64,000 bases of DNA. Origin: Ferdinandcohnia sp036965165. Its GTDB lineage: Bacteria; Bacillota; Bacilli; Bacillales; Bacillaceae_L. The stretch is taken from contig NZ_JBALOX010000011.1 in the NCBI RefSeq assembly GCF_036965165.1, positions 62,001-126,000 on the forward strand, read 5' to 3'. The stretch's first letter is position 1; every line of letters begins with the position of its first letter. The notes under the pieces were generated by a model. It made no database searches. It was given only the letters and a program-made list of their open reading frames with translations, and had not been told where the DNA came from. The translations under genes and the position numbers were made by a program. Below are positions 35,535-44,032 of the stretch, piece by piece.

Positions 35535-36137
35535 CTATAATTCTTCAATTTTATCTTTGCCGCGGAAAATAGAGATTAAGTTCTTTGGCAATCCTTTAAA
35601 AATGAAATAACTAATAATAACCGTTGCTACTTTGTCCGGAACATCTACAACGATACTATCGCCAAATGATGCTAACCAAATAGGAAAATCTTTCGACACT
35701 AGGAACGCATAGAATGCATCTCCCCACACATTTCCTGTTTGTCCTCCCCAGAAAATCACGTTTAACGGAGTGGAAATGACTGCAGCAATAAGACCAACAA
35801 CTAAACCGACGACAATGACAGTCTTCAAATTTTTTAGCCAGCCTTTATAGGCCATGATCCCAACCACTAACCCAATTGCTCCACTTGTAACTGCATAAAC
35901 AGTTGAAATTGGATCTACTGTGACGCCATATATTACGTTATTAATAATTCCAGAAAGAGCGCCTATAATAGGTCCTGCAAGCATACTTGATAGTACAGTG
36001 CCAATGGAATCAAGCCATAGCGGTAATTTCAGTAACCCCGCAAATAATTTCCCTAAGTAATTTATGCCGATTGCCGCTGGAATTAGGGCAATAGCCGCTG
36101 TTGACAACTTTAATGTCCACATACTTTTCTTACTCAT
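35535..36137 (-). CDS. ECF transporter S component (substrate unknown)
   Basis: This roughly 200-residue protein has about six hydrophobic helices and the S-component style: KLPLWLDSIGTVLSSMLAGPIIGALSGIINNVIYG, then a conserved FYAFLVSKDFPIWLASFGDSIVVDVPDK. A dedicated S subunit with its own ATPases makes a group I ECF system, usually specific for one vitamin, metal or related compound. AAGGAGG sits 8 bases upstream of the ATG at 36135-36137 (GTG one codon before is an alternative). I see no riboswitch in the leader, so the ligand cannot be inferred from regulation. Confidence 0.88.
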   Translation of the reverse strand: MSKKSMWTLKLSTAAIALIPAAIGINYLGKLFAGLLKLPLWLDSIGTVLSSMLAGPIIGALSGIINNVIYGVTVDPISTVYAVTSGAIGLVVGIMAYKGWLKNLKTVIVVGLVVGLIAAVISTPLNVIFWGGQTGNVWGDAFYAFLVSKDFPIWLASFGDSIVVDVPDKVATVIISYFIFKGLPKNLISIFRGKDKIEEL

Positions 36138-36393
36138 CACACATTCCTCCTTTTATTGTGAAACATAATCAAAATTTGTAATTCTCCCCCTTTTATTTTA
36201 CTACACCTCCATTTTATAATATTTGTAAAATACAAAAAAGTATATTTATCCTATATTCATGATTGGTATATTCAAATCATACAATATTTTCAGAAAGAAT
36301 GTTTGAACGGAAAATTTTTGGCGGGATAGCTCTGTTTATGGGCTAGTAACTTAAAATTAGGGAAAGGCAGCTTTACTTAATTGCGTAGGTGTG

Positions 36394-36473
36394 CACGGAT
36401 TTGCGTCGGTTCGAACATATATGCGTCGATTGCCACGGATTTTCGTCAACTCAACATATATGCGTCGCTGAAG
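36394..36473. repeat. Two-copy 40-base tandem repeat
   Basis: CACGGATTTGCGTCGGTTCG and then AACATATATGCGTCG recurs with period 40 as CACGGATTTTCGTCAACTC and AACATATATGCGTCG. Within each unit ATATGCGTC and TTGCGTC are sub-repeats. Confidence 0.75.
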
Positions 36474-36577
36474 GATATGTGTCGTCTTCTATTTATTTAG
36501 AGAGTTTACCAGGAAAGGTACAATCTCCGTCACTTAAGCTCAGCTATTCCAAGTGATTTGGTCAATAATTCATTTTT

Positions 36578-36640
36578 ATGGCCGTTGGCAACAATTCTAT
36601 AGCCGTTATTCACTTTCTATGGTCATTAGCCTATTTTCCC
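36578..36640. repeat. Three-copy ~20-base degenerate tandem repeat
   Basis: Units ATGGCCGTTGGCAACAATTCT, ATAGCCGTTATTCACTTTCT and ATGGTCATTAGCCTATTTTCC follow at spacings of 21 and 20 bases. The pattern is AT(G/A)G(C/T)C(G/A)TT. It lies just before the prfB terminator. Confidence 0.55.
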
Positions 36641-36645
36641 CCATT

Positions 36646-36671
36646 AAAAAGGGGCAGCCACCGGCTGCCCC
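36646..36671 (-). terminator. Rho-independent terminator of prfB
   Basis: On the minus strand GGGGCAGCC, a 3-base loop and GGCTGCCCC form a perfect 9-base stem followed by TTTTT. It starts 10 bases past the prfB stop. Confidence 0.93.
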
Positions 36672-36680
36672 TCACAATTA

Positions 36681-37782
36681 TTAATTCAATTTAGATCTCA
36701 AATACGCATCAATAAACATGTCAATCTCGCCGTCCATGACGCTTCCGGTGTTACCAACCTCTACATTCGTGCGGTGGTCTTTGACCATGGAGTATGGATG
36801 GAAGACGTAGGAGCGGATTTGGCTGCCCCAGCCGATTTCTTTTTGTTCGCCGCGGATTTCATCCAACTCGGCTTGTTGTTTCTCGATTTCAAGCTGGTAC
36901 AATTTCGATTTCAACATTTTCATCGCTTGTTCGCGGTTTTTGATTTGTGAACGCTCAGTTTGACACGTAACAACGGTATTCGTTGGTACGTGTGTAATAC
37001 GTACGGCTGAGTCAGTGGTATTGATGTGCTGCCCACCCGCTCCACTCGCGCGGTACGTATCAATTTTCAAATCTTCACTACGAATGTCAATTTCAATGTC
37101 ATCGTTAAACTCTGGCATAACTTCACAAGACACGAATGAAGTGTGACGGCGACCCGATGAGTCGAATGGTGAAATCCTCACCAAGCGGTGTACCCCTTTT
37201 TCTGCCTTCAAATAGCCGTAAGCATTATGTCCTTTGATTAAAAGGGTCACACTTTTTATCCCAGCTTCATCCCCAGGAAGATAGTCCAATGTTTCAACCT
37301 TGAATCCTTTTTTCTCCGCCCAACGAGTATACATGCGAAGGAGCAATGAGCCCCAATCCTGTGATTCTGTACCACCCGCACCTGGGTGAAGCTCTAAGAT
37401 CGCATTATTTTTATCATAAGGCTCACTTAAAAGGAGCTGTAGTTCAAATTCACTTAAGCTCTTAGACAATTCCTGAATTTCCTCGTCTAGTTCTGCCTGT
37501 AAATCTGCATCTGGCTCTTCCTTCACAAGCTGATAGGTAAGCTCTAAGTTTTCATAGGATTCATTTAGATTTGTGTATTCAACTACCTGATCCTTTAATG
37601 CATTTGCTTCGTTAATCACCGTTTGTGCAGCATTTTGGTCATTCCAGAAGTCCTGCATGGACATCATTTCATCAAGCTCAGTAATACGCGCTTGCTTGGC
37701 CTCTAAGTCAAAGAGACCCCCTGAAGCCCGCTAATTTCTTAGCCATTTTATCAAGTTCATGCTTAATATCTACTAATTCCAT
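36681..37782 (-). CDS. prfB: Peptide chain release factor 2 with programmed +1 frameshift
   Basis: RF2 terminates translation at UGA and UAA. The first frame starts at ATG 37780-37782 (GGAGG upstream) and reads MELVDIKHELDKMAKKLAGFRGSL to an in-frame TGA at 37708-37710. The context AGGGGG-TCT-CTT-TGA-C is the classic autoregulatory frameshift site: an internal Shine-Dalgarno (37717-37722) a few bases before CTT TGA C. After +1 slippage the frame continues DLEAKQARITELDEMMSMQDFW to the end, giving about 366 residues. The codon-recognition tripeptide SPF (VRISPFDSS) and the catalytic GGQ (GAGGQHIN) are both present. It follows secA as in other Bacilli. Confidence 0.97.
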
Positions 37783-37861
37783 ATATTTTCCTCCAAGATG
37801 TAAGTCTCTAAATCCTTCTTTTATATCTTACTCATTTTTGAGGGATTAGTCCCGTTTTTTT

Positions 37862-37899
37862 TCGAAAGAAAAGGTGAGTAGCTTGGCTCTCACCTTTTC
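37862..37899 (-). terminator. Rho-independent terminator of secA
   Basis: GAAAAGGTGAG and CTCACCTTTTC form a perfect 11-base stem with a 10-base loop, 9 bases past the secA stop. A T-rich tail follows on the minus strand. It lies between secA and prfB, so the two are separately or only partly co-transcribed. Confidence 0.85.
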
Positions 37900-37907
37900 A
37901 AAAATTA

Positions 37908-40418
37908 TTATTGACCATGACAGTTCTTGAACTTTTTACCGCTGCCGCAGTAGCAAGGGTCGTTACGGCCGATGTTAACGGCTTTTTGAACTGGGCGTTT
38001 CTTTGACTTTTCTTCGCCGCCTTCTTTTGGTTGAACGGCATGACCTTTCGCCACTTCTTCACGTTGAAGATTGTTGCGGATTTGCGCCTTCATCACAAAC
38101 TTCGCCACATCATCCTCGATCGAAGCAACCATGTTTTCAAACATCGCAAAGCCTTCGAAATTGTATTCGCGAAGTGGGTCATTTTGACCGTACGCACGCA
38201 AATGAATTCCTTGACGAAGCTGATCCATTTGGTCGATATGGTCCATCCACTTGCTATCAACAGAACGAAGCACAACAACACGTTCAAATTCACGCATTTG
38301 TTCTGGCTCGATTTGAGCTTCTTTTTCATCATAGCGAACTTTAACCTTTTCAAAAATTAGTTCGGTCATTTCTTCAGGCTCTTTTCCGCGAAGATCATTC
38401 TCTGTCACGTCGCCCTCATGTAAAAGGTTCGCATTGACATAATCAACGATTCCTTTGTAGTTCCAGTCTTCCTCCACCTCATCCTTTGGAGTTTGGGCGT
38501 GAACTACTCGGTCGAGTGAGGACTTAATCATACTCTCAACAACATCACGAAGATTCTCAGAAGCAAGAACCTCATAACGCTGTTTGTAAATAACCTCACG
38601 TTGCTGACGAAGCACATCGTCATATTGTAAAAGCTGTTTACGAGCATCAAAGTTATTGCCCTCAACGCGTTTTTGCGCAGATTCAACCGCTTTTGAGACC
38701 ATTTTACTTTGGATTGGCTGGGTGTCATCCATGCCAAGGCGCTCCATCATATTTTTCATATTGTCAGAACCAAAACGGCGCATCAGCTCATCTTCCATTG
38801 AAAGATAGAACTGCGTGATACCTGGGTCCCCTTGACGACCTGAACGTCCACGAAGCTGGTTATCAATACGACGGCTCTCATGGCGCTCTGTACCAATAAC
38901 TGCTAGACCGCCAAGCTCCTTCACACCTTCACCAAGCTTGATGTCAGTACCACGACCAGCCATGTTTGTCGCGATCGTAACAGCACCTGCTTGTCCGGCA
39001 TGTTCAATAATTTCTGCCTCGCGTGCGTGATTTTTCGCGTTCAAGACATTATGCTTAACGCCTTTTTTCAATAAAAACTTAGAAATGATTTCAGACGTTT
39101 CAATCGCAACCGTACCAACTAAGACAGGTTGTCCCTTCGCATGTCGCTCCGCAATATCCTCAGCAACCGCGCGGAACTTACCTTCAATTGATTTATAAAT
39201 TAAATCAGGACGGTCATCACGGGCAATCGGACGATTCGTTGGAATCACGACAACATTCATATTGTAAATGTTGCGGAATTCCTCTTCCTCAGTCTTCGCT
39301 GTACCCGTCATACCTGAAAGCTTCTCGTACATACGGAAATAGTTTTGGAATGTAATCGTTGCTAGCGTCATACTCTCATTTTGAATTTCGACGCCTTCCT
39401 TCGCCTCAATTGCTTGGTGAAGGCCTTCACTATAACGACGCCCCTTCATCAAACGACCAGTGAACTGGTCAACGATGACGATTTCCCCTTCATCCACCAC
39501 ATAATCAATATCTCGGTGCATACTTGCATTTGCTTTTAACGCTTGGTTGATATGGTGAATCAAAGCCACATTTGAAATATCAAACAGGTTTTCAATGCCA
39601 AACACTCTCTCAGCCTTTGAAATCCCATCTTCAGTAAGCTGTACACTCTTTGTTTTTTCATCATAAGTGTAGTCTTCTTCTTTTTTAAGAGTGGTCACAA
39701 ATCCGTTCGCCTGCACGTAAAGGGATGTCGACTTTTGAGCAGAACCGGAAATAATCAGCGGTGTGCGAGCCTCATCAATTAAAATCGAGTCAACTTCGTC
39801 AATTACGGCAAAATAAAGCGGACGCTGAACCATTTGTTCCTTATAAAGGACCATGTTATCACGAAGATAGTCGAAACCAAACTCATTGTTCGTACCATAA
39901 GTAATATCAGCGCGGTACGCATCAATTTTTTCTTCACGAGACATTGAGTTTAAGTTCAACCCAACACTTAGACCTAAAAATTCATAAAGCTGACCCATCT
40001 CATGCGCATCACGACTAGCAAGGTATTCGTTGACAGTAACAACGTGAACTCCTTTACCAGTGATTGCATTCAAATAAACAGGCATCGTAGAGGTTAAGGT
40101 TTTACCTTCCCCTGTTTTCATCTCAGAAATATTACCTTCATGCAGGGAAATACCCCCCATGAGCTGTACGGGGTATGGGTGCAGACCCAAGACACGCTTT
40201 GCCCCTTCACGAACAACAGCGAAAGCTTCAACTAATAAATCATCAAGTTTTTCACCTTTTTGATATCGTTCCTTGAACTCTTCGGTTTTGTTGCGAAGGT
40301 CCTCATCCGAAAGCTTCTCCATGTCAGGATGAAGTGCCTCAATTTTATTGGCAAGTGATTCCAAGCGCTTGATTGTGCGTTTGTTTGGATCAAAAACTTT
40401 GTTTAAAATTCCAAGCAT
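37908..40418 (-). CDS. secA: Preprotein translocase ATPase SecA
   Basis: The 836-residue SecA motor drives proteins through SecYEG at the membrane. Motor motifs are Walker A MKTGEGKTLT near residue 103, DEAD-type VIDEVDSILIDEARTPLI near 207, and TNMAGRGTDIKLG and GRSGRQGDPG in the second nucleotide-binding fold. The C-terminal zinc site CYCGSGKKFKNCH, which binds SecB or membrane partners, is intact. GAGGAGCG precedes the ATG. Gene order hpf-secA-prfB is the conserved Bacillus order, here with a GGDEF gene and a structured repeat inserted between hpf and secA. Confidence 0.98.
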   Translation of the reverse strand: MLGILNKVFDPNKRTIKRLESLANKIEALHPDMEKLSDEDLRNKTEEFKERYQKGEKLDDLLVEAFAVVREGAKRVLGLHPYPVQLMGGISLHEGNISEMKTGEGKTLTSTMPVYLNAITGKGVHVVTVNEYLASRDAHEMGQLYEFLGLSVGLNLNSMSREEKIDAYRADITYGTNNEFGFDYLRDNMVLYKEQMVQRPLYFAVIDEVDSILIDEARTPLIISGSAQKSTSLYVQANGFVTTLKKEEDYTYDEKTKSVQLTEDGISKAERVFGIENLFDISNVALIHHINQALKANASMHRDIDYVVDEGEIVIVDQFTGRLMKGRRYSEGLHQAIEAKEGVEIQNESMTLATITFQNYFRMYEKLSGMTGTAKTEEEEFRNIYNMNVVVIPTNRPIARDDRPDLIYKSIEGKFRAVAEDIAERHAKGQPVLVGTVAIETSEIISKFLLKKGVKHNVLNAKNHAREAEIIEHAGQAGAVTIATNMAGRGTDIKLGEGVKELGGLAVIGTERHESRRIDNQLRGRSGRQGDPGITQFYLSMEDELMRRFGSDNMKNMMERLGMDDTQPIQSKMVSKAVESAQKRVEGNNFDARKQLLQYDDVLRQQREVIYKQRYEVLASENLRDVVESMIKSSLDRVVHAQTPKDEVEEDWNYKGIVDYVNANLLHEGDVTENDLRGKEPEEMTELIFEKVKVRYDEKEAQIEPEQMREFERVVVLRSVDSKWMDHIDQMDQLRQGIHLRAYGQNDPLREYNFEGFAMFENMVASIEDDVAKFVMKAQIRNNLQREEVAKGHAVQPKEGGEEKSKKRPVQKAVNIGRNDPCYCGSGKKFKNCHGQ

Positions 40419-40584
40419 TGTGTACGCTCCTCTATCGTGAAAATGTGCTATCAGCCGATCGGCTGACTTGATTACAAAAAATAAATTAGGCTAAAACGAA
40501 ATATCTTCTATTTTACCACTAAATAGGACAAGGGTAAAATATTATTGGGTTTCGCGATGTGAGGGGATTCGACAAAGACGAAAA

Positions 40585-40699
40585 GTAGAAGCGCCTGTCC
40601 AGCCCTGACAAGCACAAGACGAGACGGCATGAAGGTTGTCCTTTGACCTTCCTGACGGATTGGCTTGTGACCTCGAAGGGCTTGGTGCTGAACTAGACA
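40585..40699. repeat. Structured dispersed Bacillaceae intergenic repeat
   Basis: The stretch GAAGCGCCTGTCCAGCCCTG to AGGGCTTGGTGCTGAACTAG has nested complementarity: AGCCCT (40601-40606) with AGGGCT (40677-40682), AAGCACAAG with CTTGTG, and an inner hairpin GAAGGT/ACCTTC (40631-40651). It matches a repeat I remember as common between genes in Bacillus/Geobacillus genomes (GAAGCGCCT...AGCCCCGACA...CTAGAC). It fills most of the 309-base gap between the GGDEF gene and secA. It probably folds as RNA, but its role is unknown. Confidence 0.65.
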
Positions 40700-40703
40700 A
40701 GTA

Positions 40704-40729
40704 TAAAAAAAGTACCCCGAAGGATACTT
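40704..40729 (-). terminator. Rho-independent terminator of the GGDEF gene
   Basis: On the minus strand AGTATCC, TTCG and GGGTACT form a short stem with a stable tetraloop, followed by seven Ts. The stem begins in the stop codon. Confidence 0.85.
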
Positions 40730-41795
40730 ACATCGCATAGCTGATTTGATTTCGACCATTTTCCTTCGACGCATATAAAGAGTTATCCGCTTTTTCAATC
40801 GCTTGGTAGAGATTTGACGAGTCGATAAGCTCCGCAACCCCAATCGATACCGTTACTTGAAGCCTCTGGTCCTCCACATAAAACGGAGTTCGTTCAATCC
40901 CGCTACGAATCCCAGAAACAATGTTCATCAACCTATCCTTCGAATCCACCTCTAAATACAAAATAAACTCCTCACCACCATATCGTCCTAGCAAGGAAAG
41001 GTGCGACGGAACAAGTTTCGTTAACGTGAACGCCATATTTTTTAAAACTGAATCACCGTGGAGATGACCAAACGTATCATTAATCTTTTTAAAATGATCA
41101 ATATCAATCATTACAATGTACTTCTGTTGAGAACTTGTCCCTTTTTTCATATAATTTTCAAAATAACGCATATTATAAAGCCCGGTCAGAGGATCACGCT
41201 CCGCATAAAACCGTAGTTTTCGCTTTAACACCACTTCCCTGTCCAGCTGGCTAATGAAAAAATACAGAATAAATGCCGACACTTGGAGTGCCAAAATCCG
41301 CACAAAATAAATCTCACCGAACACTTCCACACCATTTGGCACAAGAAAAAGAATCGGCAAATCAGAGGCAAGCCAGCACGCCGTCATGAGTAAGAACAAC
41401 GAAAACGGGCTTGGCATCGCTCTTTCTTTTTTATGAAAAAGAAGAGCCAGTAAAACGGGGAGAATCATACCGAATAACACGCCTGGCATAGCTCCCACTC
41501 CTCCCATGCCGAGCCTCCAGCTAACTGTTAACACGAGAGCAGGAATCGCATGCTTCCACCCCAACAAAAGGGTGAAGATCACCAAAGGAACAAGGCGAAG
41601 ATCAAACTGGTAGCCCTCATAGCGGATCGGCAAATAAAAAAGAAAAATCACACATGCCGAAGTGAGGAGGAGAACGCTCCCTGAAAATATATATTTATTG
41701 ATGGACTTTCGATTCGTCACCAAGATGCTTATGCATAAATACATGAACAAAATAATCGCAATATTAGAAAGGGTTGGTTGAAGTATAGTAATCAT
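40728..41795 (-). CDS. Membrane-bound diguanylate cyclase (5TM sensor-GGDEF)
   Basis: This 355-residue protein has five or six N-terminal membrane helices (residues 5-195) of the 5TMR-LYT sensor type, including a DLRLVPLVIFTLLLGWKHAI segment. A GGDEF domain follows, starting DPLTGLYNMRYFENY near 207 with the active-site loop GRYGGEEF. The intact GGEEF motif predicts c-di-GMP synthesis. The usual RxxD inhibitory site upstream of the motif is not seen. It lies between hpf and secA, inside the motility/translation block. A c-di-GMP role in the swim-to-sessile switch is plausible. GCAGGGA precedes the ATG. Confidence 0.93.
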   Translation of the reverse strand: MITILQPTLSNIAIILFMYLCISILVTNRKSINKYIFSGSVLLLTSACVIFLFYLPIRYEGYQFDLRLVPLVIFTLLLGWKHAIPALVLTVSWRLGMGGVGAMPGVLFGMILPVLLALLFHKKERAMPSPFSLFLLMTACWLASDLPILFLVPNGVEVFGEIYFVRILALQVSAFILYFFISQLDREVVLKRKLRFYAERDPLTGLYNMRYFENYMKKGTSSQQKYIVMIDIDHFKKINDTFGHLHGDSVLKNMAFTLTKLVPSHLSLLGRYGGEEFILYLEVDSKDRLMNIVSGIRSGIERTPFYVEDQRLQVTVSIGVAELIDSSNLYQAIEKADNSLYASKENGRNQISYAM

Positions 41796-41903
41796 AGATA
41801 TCCCTGCTTTATTGAAAGTTCGATAGGCTACGAGTTGCCCGCAATTAGTATTATCTACGATGTAAATGTTTTTGGCTATGGGGGTTTTCCCCTATTTTTT
41901 CAA

Positions 41904-41938
41904 AAAAGAGGCAGCCTAATGAAAAGGCTGCGCTCTTG
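41904..41938 (-). terminator. Rho-independent terminator of hpf
   Basis: On the minus strand AAGAGCGCAGCC, a 9-base loop and GGCTGCCTCTT are followed by TTTT. It lies just past the hpf stop at 41951. Confidence 0.88.
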
Positions 41939-41950
41939 GAAATTTGTTAT

Positions 41951-42511
41951 TTAGCTAGGTTCAATAATGCCGTACTTGCCATCCTTCCGGCGATACACGA
42001 CATTTGTCGTATTCGTCTCCGCATTTGTGAAAACGAAGAAGTTGTGGCCGAGCATATTCATTTGCAGAATCGCTTCTTCACTATCCATCGGTTTCAAATC
42101 AAAACGCTTCGTACGAACTAATTCGTAATCCTCATCCTCCGGTGCTTCCTGAACAGCTGTCATCGTTCCAGCTCCACCATTAGCGAACATCGTCTTGGTA
42201 GAACCTTTCTCACGAAGCTTACGGTTGACTTTTGTTTTATGCTTGCGGATTTGACGCTCAAGCTTATCGGTCACAAGATCGATTGCCGCGTACATATCCT
42301 CATTAGACTCCTCAGCGCGAAGCACAAGCTGCGGCATCGGAATCGTAACCTCTATTCTATGATCCTTTGCATTATTTACTTTTAAGTTAACATTTACTTT
42401 GGCATTTGGAGTGCTGTCAAAATAGCGTTCAATCTTTCCGAGTTTCTTCTCAACATACTCTCGTAATGCTGGAGTTACCTCAATGTTTTCACCACGAACG
42501 TTGTAATTCAT
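41951..42511 (-). CDS. hpf: Ribosome hibernation promoting factor, long form
   Basis: This 186-residue long HPF dimerises 70S ribosomes to 100S particles in stationary phase or stress. The N-terminal S30AE domain (MNYNVRGENIEVTPALREYVEKKL to about residue 100, with DRIEV-like HRIEVTIPMP) binds the ribosome. The C-terminal domain (LVRTKRFDLKPMDSEEAILQMNMLGHNFFVFTNAET...VVYRRKDGKYGIIEP) mediates dimer contact. AAAGGAGG precedes the ATG. It marks the standard end of the Bacillus flagellar filament cluster. Confidence 0.97.
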   Translation of the reverse strand: MNYNVRGENIEVTPALREYVEKKLGKIERYFDSTPNAKVNVNLKVNNAKDHRIEVTIPMPQLVLRAEESNEDMYAAIDLVTDKLERQIRKHKTKVNRKLREKGSTKTMFANGGAGTMTAVQEAPEDEDYELVRTKRFDLKPMDSEEAILQMNMLGHNFFVFTNAETNTTNVVYRRKDGKYGIIEPS

Positions 42512-42892
42512 ACATGAACTCCTCCTTTTAACTCTAATGCATTGGACACAGCCAAGACCCTTTTTAGGGTATCCAACCTGTGTATCAATATAACCTCTTA
42601 TAAATTAAGGTTATATGTACTAATTCTACACACACCTCCCCAATTCCTGCTTTTTCGTAAAGGAAATTTGAAGAAATTGTGAATTTGTAAACATTAATTA
42701 TGAGAGTGCGATGTCTAGTGATGGAACACCATTTGGTCAGGGGTCAGGCAAATCATCCCATTAAAAATGGACATAGTAATCCCACTACTCCTTTTTTATG
42801 AGTTTAATGTAAATTTGTAAACAATATGTGTAGGTGTAAAAATATATGCATGTCTAAGGCGAGTTATGAATGGAACTTGTGTGGTTTCTAAG

Positions 42893-42982
42893 ATGAATGT
42901 GCTCGAAGAATTCTTCAGTAGTAGTATGTCCAAATTATGGGGGGAATATTGGCAAACTGGAAGTTATTTAACAGTAGTATAA
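42893..42982 (+). CDS. Candidate 29-residue peptide with SSSMSKLWGE motif
   Basis: The frame reads MNVLEEFFSSSMSKLWGEYW and ends TGSYLTVV. A 36-base core (42911-42946) recurs at 45386-45421 on the same strand with 5 differences: three are silent third-position changes, and the other two change one Met codon to Leu. That pattern hints at a conserved peptide. There is no strong ribosome binding site, and past the core the two copies differ by small indels that break the frame. It may instead be a remnant or a DNA repeat. Confidence 0.25.
   Translation: MNVLEEFFSSSMSKLWGEYWQTGSYLTVV
42911..42946 (+). repeat. 36-base repeat, left copy (flanks the CBO0543/GGDEF cassette)
   Basis: This is a direct repeat of 45386-45421, 31 of 36 bases identical. 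The pair brackets about 2.4 kb carrying two CBO0543 genes and a diguanylate cyclase, located exactly where other Bacilli have fliT next to hpf. Confidence 0.7.
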
Positions 42983-43044
42983 ATATGCAGGACAATGGAT
43001 AAATTTTATCATCGCCTCACATATTAATTTTAAGGGTGATAGAT

Positions 43045-43533
43045 ATGAATTTCGACTATTATATACTTATATTATTGTGGATTGGCATACCGGTTGTGCT
43101 TTGGAAAGGGGTGCCCCGAAGCAGACTACGTGAAGCAATTGCTACCTTTTTATTTTTTCAAATGTTGACCTGGGTATTTGCCATCGGGCTCACATATGCA
43201 GGTTTACTTGAATCACCGGTTCGGTTTTTTCCACATGCATCAAAGGTCAGTTTCACAAATGAATTTTTAGTTTTTCCTAGTGTTGCTGTCTTTTTTCAGC
43301 TAAGCTTTCCCAAAAATGCAGCATATAAAAGGCGAGTGTTCCACTACATGCTATGGGTTGGCATCATTCTCTTCATTATGCTTTTATTGGGGACATTTAC
43401 AAATACGATGACCGTAAACAAAGAAAGTATGTTAAGAAGCTTCTTTAATTTTATCATTGAATTATGGCTATGCCGCCAATATGTGTTATGGATAACCGAA
43501 CAGCCTCTTCCTAGTGGGGTTAGAAGCTCATGA
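43045..43533 (+). CDS. CBO0543-family membrane protein (first of pair)
   Basis: This roughly 162-residue integral membrane protein has four or five helices (YYILILLWIGIPVVLWKG; TFLFFQMLTWVFAIGLTYAGLL; FHYMLWVGIILFIMLLLGTF). It shows the family pattern REAIATFLFFQMLTW, then a region with SPVRFFPHASKVSFTNEFLVFP. This matches the CBO0543 group, which is abundant in spore-forming Firmicutes and has no known function. ATG at 43045 is chosen with AAGGG 8 bases upstream over GTG at 43036. The stop overlaps the start of the next paralogue (ATGA), so the two are translated together. Confidence 0.8.
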   Translation: MNFDYYILILLWIGIPVVLWKGVPRSRLREAIATFLFFQMLTWVFAIGLTYAGLLESPVRFFPHASKVSFTNEFLVFPSVAVFFQLSFPKNAAYKRRVFHYMLWVGIILFIMLLLGTFTNTMTVNKESMLRSFFNFIIELWLCRQYVLWITEQPLPSGVRSS

Positions 43534-44003
43534 AGATGGAGCATATGATTTTATACATGATTTATGGATGTACTTTCATTTCATTAGCCTATATTCCAAA
43601 GAGTAAATGGAGAGAAGCAAGCATCGCCTTTTTGTTTCAACAGACTGTTACGTGGTCTCTTGGGTTAATACCTGTCGAATTCCATTTGCTTGAATACCCT
43701 GCTAGGGAACTCTCCAGCGTCAATGGCACTAGCTTATTATTTGAATTCTTAGTTTATCCGATTATCGGTAGTTTCTTTTGTATCTATTATCCACGAACAA
43801 ATAAGAGGTGGAAGAAGTTTTTATATATAAGCGGCTTCTGTTCGGTACTAACCATATTGGAAGTCATCATTGAAAAATACACGGATCTTATTCATTATAT
43901 CCATTGGGACTGGTATGTTAGCTGGCTATCTATGTACGCTACCTTATATTTATTATGGGTATTTTATAGCTGGTATTTTAAAATAGAAAAGAACCACACA
44001 TAG
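43530..44003 (+). CDS. CBO0543-family membrane protein (second of pair)
   Basis: This 157-residue paralogue of the preceding gene has equivalent segments: REASIAFLFQQTVTW, EYPARELSSVNGTSLLFEFLVYP, and a Trp/Tyr-rich C-terminal helix (WYVSWLSMYATLYLLWVFYSWYF). Coupling by a 4-base overlap and the tandem layout suggest a heteromeric membrane complex. Function unknown. Both genes run against the surrounding minus-strand flagellar and hpf genes, which supports a later insertion. Confidence 0.8.
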   Translation: MKMEHMILYMIYGCTFISLAYIPKSKWREASIAFLFQQTVTWSLGLIPVEFHLLEYPARELSSVNGTSLLFEFLVYPIIGSFFCIYYPRTNKRWKKFLYISGFCSVLTILEVIIEKYTDLIHYIHWDWYVSWLSMYATLYLLWVFYSWYFKIEKNHT

Positions 44004-44032
44004 TAGGAAAATTCTAAAAGTGTGGTCACGAA

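Larger units (their letters stand above)
36138..36680. other. 540-base gene-free region with two small tandem repeats
   Basis: Between the ECF operon and prfB there is no supported gene. The left part holds the AT-rich ECF promoter region. The right part holds two unrelated short tandem repeats (36394-36473 and 36578-36640) and the prfB terminator. Confidence 0.7.
42512..43044. other. Roughly 530-base region upstream of hpf with one short peptide frame
   Basis: This region must hold the hpf promoter (minus strand) and that of the CBO0543 pair (plus strand). The only coding candidate is a 29-residue frame at 42893-42982. A GGGGTCAGGCA stretch near 42737 resembles dispersed intergenic sequences but has no second copy here. 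No riboswitch was recognised. Confidence 0.5.

Noticed and set aside
36138..36393. Riboswitch upstream of the ECF operon
   Set aside because: No thiamine, FMN, cobalamin, preQ1 or folate core elements could be recognised, only AT-rich sequence.
38003..38360. Plus-strand open frames antisense to secA
   Set aside because: secA is intact in the opposite strand, and no ribosome binding site or domain is seen.
40508..40843. Minus-strand open frame of 111 codons across the end of the GGDEF gene
   Set aside because: It overlaps the GGDEF gene, its terminator and the dispersed repeat, has no ribosome binding site, and its translation looks non-protein-like (many Arg/Ser from structured repeat DNA).
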